This document shows, one piece after another, positions 8,810-18,377 of a stretch of DNA of 18,670 bases. The translations under genes were made by a program, and so were the position numbers. The DNA is from Butyriboletus loyo (Eukaryota > Basidiomycota > Agaricomycetes > Boletales > Boletaceae): assembly GCA_038093515.1 (NCBI GenBank), contig JBBPSI010000364.1:1-18670 (forward strand), written 5' to 3'. Numbering within the stretch: position 1 is the first letter of the stretch; each line of letters begins with the position of its first letter. The notes below the pieces were generated by a model that did no database searches, was not told the DNA's origin, and was given only the letters and a program-made list of their open reading frames with translations.

Positions 8810-10561
8810 CTAGAACGTGAGGTTCCAAGTCTGGCTCACGCCCTGGTAATTGTTTGCTGCGAACACCTGTAATGATTGACCTTGGTAGATGAACAATTGC
8901 ATGTCATTGTCTTGCCGTTCATACCTTTGATTGCGCAACATCTACATTCCAGTCGAGCACGAACGCCTGATTGTCTGAAAGGAACAACCTGTGAAGAACA
9001 AGTTACGGGTTGCAATACAGCCGAGTGGACATCCAATGGCTTACTGATATTCGTCGGTGCCATAGACGGGGTTAATTGACCATGTGTGCGGGGTGGGGCT
9101 GGTCTGGACTGTATAATATGGGGGACTCGTGTCAACGGTGGACCAGTCGAGATACTGCTGAGTCCGCTGAGCATCTGTGTATTGGATAGTATATCCTTCC
9201 ATGCCATTCGTGAGGTTCCACTGTCGGTCGGGTTAGCTTTGTTGTGGCCGTGTGAGGGGTATTTCAACGAGCCTCAAAGGAAGTGCTTGTAACCACGACG
9301 TTGGAATCCTTAACACCGAGGAAGAGCGTGCTATTACTGTAAGGACTGATCGTGAAGCTACCATTTTTTCCCAGGATATTGTACGGCGCTTCGATGTGCT
9401 TGTAATCTTCTGTCGCTAGGTTGAAGAAAGCCTCTTCAAGTATGGATGCATTTCTGAAGATCATGGCCCAACGTTCCCATTCTGTGCTCTGAGCACCTTG
9501 GGTTGCTACTGCGAGAAAATCTGATAGAAGAGGAAGCTTTGAGCAAAATGTAGAGGAAACTAGTGGTAAATGCCCACTGTCGTAATCGTCGACATAGTCA
9601 GGAGATGTGTTCGGTTCGATCCACATGCTGTAGTAGAGTGTATCTATATAAAAATACACTGAGTCTCCCTTTGCACATTTGGTTAGACGGAGGGACATAC
9701 TCTTGACAACCTTGGGGTCATTAAACAACTCTATTGAAATGTTGTAGTATCCCTGGAATGCGTCTGCAATCCGACCGATATGGGCACGAACACTAATGCT
9801 CACCTTGATGCATGGCAGAAGGGCAACGTGGATACTGTGGAGAGGAAGTTTGTTTGTTTGTGAACCAGGATTAGGAATGTGGAAAGAACTTGCACAACGT
9901 ACTCAACCCAAGGATTAGTAGTCTCGGGGTCCCCCTGGATGACCGAGCGATAGTAGCCGAAATTTTCGAGCTCCTCTGATTGCGGCTCATTCATTATGTC
10001 CTTCGATGAGACACCCAGCTTCTTCTCGCAGCCATCGCGGGAATTGACAACATAGTCAGAGCCGCCTTGGGCAATCTTTGTGAAGTTCTGTAATTGGTCT
10101 AGAGTCACATTGTTACCAAGAGTGTTGAAGGCTTCCAGTCTCAGCAGATTATAATATTGGAGGTAGCTGACGCCTTGCTGTGGTTCGAGATCAGAAGATG
10201 TGACGGGAAGGTGGCGTTTGATGGCCTACTTACGATCGAATAGTGGCGAAAGCCGTTCAGAGGAACTGTGCCGTTGAGAAGCCGCTGAGCGAATTCACCC
10301 GTCTTCGCCACATAGCTTTCCCAATCAGCCCGACCACCGTATGTATCAAGCAGGGTCTTAAAGTAAGCGGGCTCTGTATCGTCAAGCATGCTCGACCCGG
10401 AGGAGAAAGATTGTTGCCAGATCCTGTGAGTGTTAGTGGAACCTAGCTGTTATTCGACAAGAGACAGCATACTGGGAACCAGAGGCCAAATGGGCAAGTG
10501 CCAGCGCAATTACAACTCGGGAAAAACGTAAAAGTACACCGTCAGATTTTACGAAGGTCAT
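8810..10561 (-). CDS. Secreted glycoprotein of unknown function (~470 aa)
   Basis: Seven exons join in frame: 10561-10473, 10423-10234, 10177-9903, 9834-9273, 9220-9045, 8988-8925, 8866-8810. They give 470 residues. The first ~29 residues form a signal peptide (basic start, core VVIALALAHLASG), and many N-glycosylation sequons (NGT, NAS, NGS, NST, NFT, NIS) follow, so the protein should be secreted. The central part contains TYGGRADWESYVAK, YYNLLRLEAFNTLG and KGDSVYFYIDTLYYSMW. The last ~100 residues (TIQY...YLDW, then FLSDNQAFVLDW) vaguely resemble a beta-trefoil (ricin-B-like) fold, but I would not name a family. One intron (9272-9221) has a GC donor (GAG|GCTCGT) yet normal length, branch site and acceptor. 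The last intron (58 nt) could instead be exonic with a 1 nt frame slip. A degenerate direct repeat lies upstream. Confidence 0.75.
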
Positions 10562-10891
10562 CGTGGTCAGAACGCCGTAACTGAGAGGGCGTTAATAATG
10601 CGTAAAGACGAGGATGGACGGCTTTTATGCATGGTCACTCACCCATACCCGAAAAATACGTTCCATTTCAGTAAAAGTAGTAGGCGTGATCACGACCTTA
10701 CGGATTGCAAGGCCGAGTTGTTCAAGCTTCATTGCAGGGTGCATCCATATGGGGTATCGCGGTGGTTCGCACCTATCGGGCAGAGTGCGGATTTCATCGA
10801 GACACCAAGCTTTCAATCCTGCTCGAGTAAACAAAGAAGCGTGTCGTCACCAAAGAATAGGAGGGTGCATATATATTATAAGATCTCTGGG

Positions 10892-10985
10892 GATGGGCCC
10901 GCGGTGTTCGCACACCCGTCAAATAAAGTGACCATGGATGGAAGTAGTGCCGTCATGCATAATTGTGCAGCATGGCGTTTCACCA
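10892..10985 (+). repeat. Direct repeat, copy 1
   Basis: GATGGGCCCGCGGTGTTCGC through GCGTTTCACC matches 11129-11211 with scattered substitutions and a ~10 bp insertion (TGCAGCATGG-like) near the 3' end. Confidence 0.8.
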
Positions 10986-11128
10986 AAGGCGAACGAGGCA
11001 TTTGATCAATTAATGTACCGCCGTAAGTAGAATCGAGGTAAACATATTTATGGTGTGTTTCAGCTGTATCACATACTTGGAAATCAGACGTAAGGCTACG
11101 CCGCTCGAGTTTCGAACATGGGTGGACT

Positions 11129-11211
11129 GATGGGCCCGAGGTGTTCGCACACCCGTCAAACAAAGTGGCCATGTATGAAAGTGGTGCCGTCATGCATAAT
11201 TGCGTTTCACC
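11129..11211 (+). repeat. Direct repeat, copy 2
   Basis: Second copy of the 10892-10985 repeat, about 240 bp downstream in the same orientation, slightly shorter. Confidence 0.8.
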
Positions 11212-11574
11212 GAGGAGTCACTAGATTGGTGGAAATGGGGTTAGGAAAGCGTGTAAGAATCAGTGATGTTCTGGCCCTGGCTTGGCCTGTCAAAATCTCG
11301 AGCCAAGCCGTGGCCTCAAGTTGGAAAAACGACGATGAAGGAACCAGCCGAAGAAGCTGGAGAACACGTCAGAACACGTCAACGGACACTTAGAATGAAG
11401 GGATGAGAAAAACTGACCAAGGAGGGCTGGAGATGGGCCGAGCAAGCCACGCAACAAAGCGCACCTATCAGGTAAATTCTACAGTGCACTAAAACTGTCA
11501 GAAGGACATTTAAAGCAGCACAACGACGAGACGATCGTGTCAAGAGCGCCGGGAGGTCATTTGAGCAAGCTACG

Positions 11575-12110
11575 CTAGAAGGATTGAGAGGCGTCAAGGA
11601 CGATTTGGAGTGCCAGAACGATGGCGACGACGCTGAATACCATGGAAGACGCGACGGCAAGGATGGCTCCACAAGTGGCGTACACAGCGACGAGGCTGCT
11701 AGCTAAAGATGAGGATAGTTAGTACTAACGGCACAAGCGCAAGTCCAGCGACGTATCTAAGCCATCCACACTATCTGGGAAGCATGGCAGATGCCCTCGA
11801 CGGGGACAGCTCAAACCGAAGTCTAGAAGTGTCAGTGACTCGGCGAGAACAATAGGCTTACCGTCAAGTCAGATGATCGTGCCACTCAGGACCACATCGG
11901 GCGTATCAGAGCGATCAGATTGGAGTAGATATACCGAGAAAGCACCCCCGAGGCACACAACACAAGCACAACGGCGCAGCCTGGAGCAAATTCAAGTGCA
12001 AAGACTTCAATTGCATGAGTGCAAACGAGCCATGCCTTGATCGGGTAACTGCGAATGTAACCCAAGCAAGATAGCATCCGTGTTTGACACCTCCATACAT
12101 GTATATACAT
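11575..12110 (-). pseudogene. Possible membrane-protein remnant
   Basis: A clean terminal exon appears at 11702-11575: 41 residues with a long hydrophobic run (CGAILAVASSMVFSVVAIVL) and a stop. It is preceded by a strong splice acceptor (CTTTAG with TACTAAC upstream). An upstream frame ending near 11886 also contains a hydrophobic segment (CAVVLVLCASGVLS). I could not join these into one reading frame: in the most protein-like frame a TGA interrupts around 11870. It may be a decayed gene, or a real gene whose introns I failed to resolve. No family is recognised. Confidence 0.3.
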
Positions 12111-12125
12111 TGTATACCTGTTTCC

Positions 12126-14599
12126 TTAAAGTACATATCTGTAATCGCGGTTCTGCCGATCCGTCAAGTCCATGAATGCCTGTGGGGAGTCACCGTTAAT
12201 ATCCGTCCACAAAAAAGCGACAACAGCGAACAGACAAACGCCGTACCTTGTCCACCTTGACCTGCACACGTGTCCCATCCTCCGACTCCTTCTCAATAAA
12301 AAACATATCATCTTTCTCGATCGGTTCAGCATCCCGCCGTGCGTTTTCCCGCGCCAACACCCAGCGGATGACCAATAACAAGAGCGGGCAGGTGAGGTAA
12401 CAGACACCAATGACGATCCACGGGATAAGGTTCCTGCATGGACGCGATCCACCACATTGTCATTGTAGCACGGATCAGTAAAGGGAGGGGTAAGGGCGTT
12501 ACCTTGGCTTGTACTGCGATTGCCACATAAATGGACCCGCTGCATTTCCGACGCAGTAGGCGCTCAGCATGATGGCATTTGTCGTGACCTACATTATATA
12601 CGCCCGTTTGAGAATGATGCAAATACATGACAGAAACTGGAGAGACAAACCCTTTTGGTGTGTCCCGCCGTCACGTTGGTCAACCAGGACAAGGACAAGA
12701 CGAATCCGGTGGTATTGATATCGACGAGCCAGATCCCAAAGAGTAAGCCGATTTGATTACTCCACGGTAATAACTGAATCATCAGTATTCCGACGAGGGC
12801 CGGAACAAAGTATAACGCGCCAACGTAGGCACGACCGTTGGGAATCCGAGCTGCGAGGGTCACTCCCGTAAAGATGGTCATTATCTCAATGAACCCATCT
12901 ACACATCCGAGAAGCGTCGTGTCGAGGTAGGTAAATCCAAAGGATGAAATGATGATCTGGCGCTGATTCGTGAGCGAGTTGGGCACGTTATCCAACGCAG
13001 AGAAGAGCGCAAAGAGCCATGTCTTGGGGTCTAGGAGTGCTTCTATCATCCTGCGTCCGCCTGTCAATACCAAAAGGAGAACGCGAATGCATGGAAACGC
13101 ACTGCTCCTTTTTGAAGTGTTTGTTCTCCACACCAGTTTGGTTTTCCTAGAGGGTTCCATTGATACGCGAGCGAGGACAGATAATTTTTATGAGTCTCCT
13201 ACCTTCAAGCGCTGGACTGCCGTCGCACGCTCACTCGGTGTAAGGAACCATGCATTGGTAGGAGAATCGGGGAAGAAGAACCTATGCAATACATTGTTAG
13301 TCGAAGTTACGAGACAAGGACTCTGCAATACCAGTAGATTACTGCCATAATGAGCGTCATGATCCCCGTAATGACCATCAACCTTGGACAGGCAGTCAAT
13401 TTTCCTCAATCGGCTCTCAGCAGCCAAGACCCCTCACCATTGCCAGGGAGCAAATCCAGTGGTTTTAATGTGCAGAGACCCAAAGCTGATGAAACCAGAG
13501 ATGATTTGGGCTGTTGTACGAGTCAGCGTTGCCTGCCACCCAGTTCAGCCGACTTGCCTGTCCCATTCATCAAAACTAGCTACCTGTCAGCAAAGTTGAC
13601 AACGCCAGACGAAGAGGCGTACTCACACCAATACCCAACCCGTAACGTCTGTTCTTTGCGCGTGTAGAACATGGAACTGACGATCATGAACCCCGCCGTG
13701 ATTGAACCCTCACACATCCCTAGGAAGAGTCTGCACACAAAGAGTCCCGCAAAGTTGGTACATGCAGCTTGACAGGTCAATGAAATGCCCCAGACAAAGA
13801 TATTAAGGCTAAATGTAGGGTGAGTGATAGTGCGGTTGTATAGTCGTGACACATGCCTCATCCATCTGCCAACGGGGAACCGCTGGAGAGCGAGGTTCTG
13901 AGGATATTCAAAGACGAAGTAACTGATGTAAAATATCGTTCCGAGCCTGAGAACGACAAAATATGAGGTACATGCAGATGATCACCAAGGAAGTAGCGAT
14001 ACCAATTATATCTGTGAAATGCCGCATTAGATCCACCCCGGGCGCGTAAAGAGGTTTCATGTGGTCACAACTACTTACTGATTGGTTGATAGATGCGCGC
14101 CTTGGCTGTCACTTGTCAGAGGAAATACCACGTTCCCATGTCACCGAAAATCTCACTCTATGCCAAGGATAGCAGCACTACCAAGTGTGGTTTTGTCCAT
14201 AAACTGGATCCTGCATACCAAGAAAGAATAAGTAAAACAGGCAGGCACTAGAACGCCTCTGCTCACCAGTAGAGCGCTGTACAACAAACCCTCAGTCCGA
14301 ACACGACCAGACCACTACGAAAGCACGGAGTCAGGACTCACTACACATCATTGGAAGGATGTGATAATCAATCTTCTTCCTGCGTGCCCTCCGAGTTAGT
14401 GGAAGACAATGACGCCAGAATGTAGTGTTGCAAACCTGACGCGTGCCGACTCAGCAGGATCCAACTCGGTTGACAAACCAGCGACAATCTGAGCACCAGT
14501 GTCTACCTCCTTGGTCGACAATGCATGGTCCTCATGCAAATGTGGCTGCTTTTCTCCCTGAGTGTCCAGGGAAGCAGCTTTAACGTGAAGCACGGTCAT
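12126..14599 (-). CDS. MFS transporter, allantoate permease (DAL5-like) family
   Basis: Seventeen exons join in frame to 521 residues, the usual size for this family: 14599-14436, 14379-14342, 14276-14267, 14210-14157, 14105-14079, 14011-14003, 13946-13857, 13808-13627, 13575-13558, 13510-13438, 13382-13332, 13281-13203, 13146-13103, 13050-12651, 12588-12503, 12433-12247, 12179-12126. Family landmarks in order: KKIDYHILPMMC, LYWIQFMDKTTLG, LSTNQYNW, LGTIFYISYFVFEYPQNLA, RLFLGMCEG, WFLMNGTAQIISGF, FFFPDSPTNAWFLTPSERA in the central loop, VENKHFKKEQ, and a hydrophilic C-tail. Such anion:cation symporters in the plasma membrane import small organic anions such as allantoate, nicotinate or related carboxylates with protons; the substrate is not predictable. 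Three exons are microexons (10, 9 and 18 nt) and two introns use GC donors (13856, 13557). All residues fit, so I consider it intact. Confidence 0.88.
13558..13575 (-). other. 18 nt microexon of MFS gene
   Basis: TTTTGATGAATGGGACAG is preceded by GTAGCTAG and followed by a GC donor (GCAAGT). It supplies LMNGT in the conserved W-F-x-M-N-G-T-A segment. Confidence 0.78.
14003..14011 (-). other. 9 nt microexon of MFS gene
   Basis: ATATAATTG is flanked by TTTCACAG and GTATCG. It supplies Y-N and parts of Q and W in the NQYNW motif that precedes LGTIFY; without it the motif is lost. Confidence 0.75.
14267..14276 (-). other. 10 nt microexon of MFS gene
   Basis: CGCTCTACTG lies between TGTACAG and GTGAGC. 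It supplies the residues between LPMMC and WIQFMDK and restores the spacing C-x-x-Y-x-x-Q-F typical of the family. Confidence 0.75.
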
Positions 14600-14986
14600 G
14601 GTGGGATGCGCCCTGAACTTTCAGGTATGATGAGCGTACTGATAAGCGGGTGGTCTTTGGTGTAGAGAGGTCAACAGGGAAGATAACGACCTTCGAACAT
14701 ATGTACCTACTCGACACCGTGCGACCAACCGGAACTAATAAGATAACATGAACCATATTCACAAGGTGTCAACAAACCAAAGTTGGAGCAGACCTCGGGA
14801 CCTTCATCGCAAAGTCGTTGGCCAACAGAACGGGATTGTCGGCCCGAGGAGGTCACGATAAGCTGCACTCTTAGCTCTATAGGGTGCAAAAGTCACTAGG
14901 TACGATACTGGGTGGGTGAAGTATGTACTTGAGTGAGTCGGGTTGCTGTGTGAACAACTTGTTGCCTTGCACGTACTACGTTCCCA
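14600..14986. other. Intergenic, MFS promoter side
   Basis: 387 bp between the MFS start codon and the stop codon of the next gene. Short open frames have no supporting features; I see no clear TATA element or repeat. Confidence 0.5.
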
Positions 14987-16046
14987 TTAATCACTCTTCT
15001 TCGAGCTATTGGCGAACCGTGCAGAGCGCGAAGCATCTTTAGCCAGCTCTTTCGTCAACTTCTCGAAATCTACATCATTTCGTTTGAAGATGTCCGCGAT
15101 GATCACATCAACGTCCTCTGTCACCGGCAGCGGTGCACCGTCCTTTGACATCGTTTTCACCTGAATCACCTCCATGATTTGGCGGAAAACGTTCATCTTG
15201 CCCGTGGCGCGCAGATGATCCTGTGGCATGAACCATGAACGAAAACTCAATCGTACCCCGTCGACGAGCATACCCTCATTTTGTCCATCATGCCAACCTG
15301 ATTTTGCATGTCTTGCTCCTTTCCCTGTTCAACAACAGTCCAACCGTCTTTCATCTTCATCCACACGCAGAGCTCCCATGTCTTTGCGTTGATGACACCT
15401 TTCTTGTCCAGTTCACATGCAGTTGCCATAACTTTGTAGTCATACGCCCATTCTTCCCATGGTAAACCGAAAGTCGCGTGTTTCATCTCGTCGGGGTCGA
15501 CAACACGGCGAAGAAGATCCTTCATGAAAGCGTCCCTCTTCTCGGGAGCCTCTGAAACGATATTTGCGACGGTAGACTCACTGGGTTTACGGAAAATAAT
15601 TTCTTCCTGAGGGAATCCATGGCGGAAACGCAGGGCGACGACACCAGTGACGAAATCACGTATCATAGGGACGAGAATCAGGAAGATAAAGAGGTCCAAG
15701 ATGACATTGCGGAGGAGTGCCATGTGGAAGTTCGGTGGGGTTGCGCTCCACTTCGGTACCAGTTTGCCAATGGCAAACCAAACCCCGTAACGGGACATGC
15801 CACGATATACCCGTCTTATGAGGAGAAAGGACCAGGCCAGGTTCATGCCGACCAGCATCAGAAAATGGTGTCTAGGATGTCCGGACACGTCAGTCATCAA
15901 ATCTCCATGCGAACGGGGATGCCGTACTTTCGGGTGGATGCATTGGTAGAGTCGACATGAGTGACATATATCTCTACCTTTGGGTCGCAGTTGGCGAGAA
16001 AGGTGTGTACTGGGTGGTCTCCTGGTACTTTGTGAGCTGCGGGCAT
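14987..16046 (-). CDS. Conserved fungal membrane protein of unknown function
   Basis: Three exons (16046-15928, 15871-15274, 15220-14987) join in frame across 56 and 53 nt introns, giving 316 residues. The start at 16046 is preferred over an ATG in another frame because the resulting N-terminus (DHPVHTFLANCDPKVEIYVT) reads on in frame through the first intron. Two transmembrane segments are evident, at about residues 43-58 and 96-110; the second lies in LLRNVILDLFIFLILVPMIR followed by DFVTG and LRFRHGFPQEEIIFRKP. The C-terminal half is hydrophilic and charged, ending KKSD. The layout resembles an uncharacterised basidiomycete family I have a sense of having seen, but no function is known to me. 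A TATATAA box lies 72 bp upstream. Confidence 0.75.
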
Positions 16047-16601
16047 GTCGATGGAACCAGACAAGCGTTGTTCTCATAGTCGTGGCCCTCTGAGACACGT
16101 CCCTGGCCGTCCCTGGTTATATAAGCAGATAAAGAATCCGAGGCCTTGTTGGGCCAAAACGCACCACAGAATCGACACTAGCGTGTCTGCCACGATTCAA
16201 CAGGCATAGACGACTCTGGTAGGTTACACTCACTGTCGTTGTCAAGTTCAAATCGCAATGAACACGCAAAGGATGTCCTATAGGGGGTATATGTAATGCG
16301 TTCCCACGCGTCGCCCATATAAGTTCCAGTTTTCTTGTGGTTTGCTCTTTCGATTCTTCCACAATCAATAACACCCATGAAGAGAAACGACGGTGCAGGG
16401 AGTTGAGCCACCCTCGTTTTCGACGACGGGTTCGCATTGACATCGCCCGTTCGGCACCACCTTCCTTGTTACATCGCAAAGGGACGGGCTTGCATTCCTC
16501 TGAGGTGTTCTTTGTGTGGTAGATCCTTCAATTTCTATCGCAAATACATGCATGGATTCGATACATTTCTTCCTACTCTCCTGTCCCCTAAAATCCAACT
16601 T
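16047..16601. other. Intergenic between msrA 3' end and membrane-protein gene
   Basis: 555 bp holding the promoter of the membrane-protein gene (TATA box at 16118) and the 3' untranslated region of the methionine sulfoxide reductase gene. No further gene is supported. Confidence 0.55.
16118..16124 (-). promoter_or_regulatory. TATA box of the 316-residue membrane protein gene
   Basis: TATATAA on the minus strand, about 72 bp before the start codon at 16046, a normal fungal distance. Confidence 0.6.
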
Positions 16602-17324
16602 TCACCAATGTAATGTGTGAGTAGGGCATTGATATCCCTGTGGGTTCTTGAAGAGGTAGAGTTGGTGATAGCCTTCTGCATCGTACCACGGTCCAGCCTG
16701 GAGAATCTCCGTGACAATTTTCTTTCCCTTGGGCGTAAAATACTTGGCCTGGACCTCCCCCGTGACGCGCTTTGCGATGCTTGCTTGCTCGGGGCTGTGA
16801 GTAAAGATGGCAGACCGATATTCTGCACGCATATAATGTTCAGGGAGTCATACGATCACCAAGTCCCCAAGACGCACGAGTACCGGTATCCGCCCCTTGT
16901 CTGTTCACAGTCGTCGGATCATGCGTGCGATAAAAGAACTCTGCAATACGCCAGTTTCGAAAAGATGAGGCATGAGCACTACCACCGCTACGATTCGCAT
17001 AGCACTCACCGACGAGTTCGCCATAAGTGACAACGGAAGGATCAAACTCGATCCTCAGCGCCTCTGCATGCTCCGACGTGCCAGCACACACGTCCGTGTA
17101 GCTTGGGTTGACTGACGAATTCTTTCCCCCAGTGTATCCTACCGCGGTCTTCAAGATCCCCTTGTTCTGAGACGGTGGGTAATGCTTCAAAAAGATATGC
17201 TCCACGCCCCAGAAACAACCCGATGAGAAGGTAGCAATCTCGGACTGTGATGCTATCCCATGAGAATGCTATGAGCTCTTTTGCATACACACGTCATGGC
17301 ATCGTGGTCGGTACCTGAAGTCAT
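16602..17324 (-). CDS. msrA: Peptide methionine (S)-S-oxide reductase MsrA
   Basis: Four exons (17324-17289, 17244-17010, 16940-16878, 16822-16602) join in frame to 184 residues, the normal MsrA length. It reduces methionine-S-sulfoxide, free or in proteins, back to methionine and repairs oxidative damage. Residues 20-27 contain the catalytic motif GCFWG (Cys22), followed by VEHIF, AVGYTGG, SYTDVCAGTSEHAEAL, FFYRTHDPTTVNRQG, DTGTQYRSAIF and the C-terminal YHQLYL and HTLHW. Cys sits also in DVCAG and YQCPTH, the latter a candidate for the resolving step. Introns are 44, 69 and 55 nt; the third splits the codon for Q in TGTQYRSAIF. No mitochondrial presequence is apparent, so a cytosolic enzyme is likely. 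Confident call. Confidence 0.95.
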
Positions 17325-17522
17325 TGCGGACCGATAGTGGGATGGGTCGATGCCAGTCGCAGAGAACGATTTCGCGGCGAGCGAGACAAGTGCGGTGCGG
17401 GCTTGGTTCAGGCGACTGAACATGCGGACACACTGTGGAACTCGTCAAGTAGCGTCTCGATTGCGCCTCACGCGTCTCACATGATCGGGATTGGCCGAGC
17501 TTGTAACCTTGCAATACTAACT

Positions 17523-17763
17523 CCATAACCAACCGTCGTCCCATAGGTCACTCCCGAATTACCAGAAATCGTCAGCAGTAACGATCCGCCGCCCTCTCCG
17601 GCAACAAACCCCATCACAATCGCAATACATTACTACGTCTGGTCTGGACGCAGCTGGCTTTTCTGATCAGGAGGCACTTTCCACCGGGTCATCATCCCGA
17701 GTGTACACCTACGCTCCTCTCCAAAACGAACGCCACGATGGATTCAACGAACGTCGCCAAGGG
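17523..17763 (+). CDS. Coding-like fragment upstream of msrA, opposite strand
   Basis: An open frame without an ATG at its head includes TSGLDAAGFSDQEALSTG and RVYTYAPLQNERHDGFNERR, then GTAGGT as a possible donor with an acceptor near 17839 (CTCACAG). A TACTAAC branch site and CATAG acceptor lie near its start (about 17515-17547). It looks like an internal or N-terminal exon of a divergent gene, but no domain is recognisable and the frame stops soon after the putative intron (about 17872). It may be a gene truncated by the repeat DNA that follows, or chance. Confidence 0.25.
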
Positions 17764-18377
17764 GTAGGTACTATCGGTTACCACTTTCCTCAGAGGTCAC
17801 TGGCACTCTCATATCTGGGCAGTCACAAAATCTCACAGGCCGAATCTACACTCCGCTCAGCCGAGCTAACATGACAGCGATGCTGCGAATCGTGCTGCAT
17901 GCTCGAAGTCCAGTAAAATTTATGCCTACAAAGTATCATTTCTGTAGATCTACATGGTATCTTAACCACAGAAGATTAGGAGTTCTAACTATCTGGTGCG
18001 TGTGCAGTATCAAATGAGGGTGAATTAGTATAAATGTAAGGATATATACCTTGGAGAACCCTGTGCGATGTAATGTGTAGGGCTGAGCACGGGTGGACCC
18101 GTGGGTTGGAGGGCCAACACCATACCTATACCCACAAACACTGAGACCCTTATGGATACAGGTTGTTACAGTTTTACCCCTAAGCATACCCTGCCACTCG
18201 TTTTCCCATGCTCACGCGTTCCTGCTGCCCCCACTGTCCTGCAATGCTGCCCATCACCTGCTCCCTAGTCACCTAGTGGATGTTACCCACTCCCCCAGTC
18301 GTTCTGCAAGTCTCAGTATCGCCATACCGAGATAGCCCCTGTCCTGTCACCCCATCAGGCCGGACCCTCAGCTGAGC
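17764..18377. other. Non-coding right flank
   Basis: No gene seen. It contains a CACGGGT-GG-ACCCGTG hairpin at 18088-18103 and a C-rich stretch at 18170-18370. Composition resembles repeat-derived DNA. Confidence 0.45.

Larger units (their letters stand above)
10562..11574. other. Intergenic region with a degenerate direct repeat
   Basis: About 1 kb without a supported gene. Open frames on both strands lack family motifs or splice support. The main feature is a ~90 bp direct repeat (10892-10985 and 11129-11211). A TATATATTATAA run at about 10869-10881 and a short tandem GAACACGTCA pair near 11362-11383 are also present. The part next to 10561 should hold the promoter of the secreted-protein gene. 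Confidence 0.55.

Noticed and set aside
1844..14599. A secondary-metabolite cluster made of acyltransferases, transporter and secreted protein
   Set aside because: No backbone synthase, P450, oxidoreductase or cluster regulator is present; the adjacent genes have unrelated roles and one is a pseudogene.
15619..15960. 113-codon plus-strand ORF
   Set aside because: Antisense to the well-supported exon 2 and exon 1 of the 316-residue membrane protein.
17269..17544. 91-codon minus-strand ORF upstream of msrA as an N-terminal extension
   Set aside because: It is in a different frame from the msrA first exon and adds no targeting-like sequence; the 12-codon first exon splices in phase to the GCFWG exon.
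18088..18103. CACGGGT-GG-ACCCGTG hairpin as a terminator or transposon end
   Set aside because: A two-base loop in an isolated 7 bp dyad, with no partner repeat in the window, is too little to assign a function.
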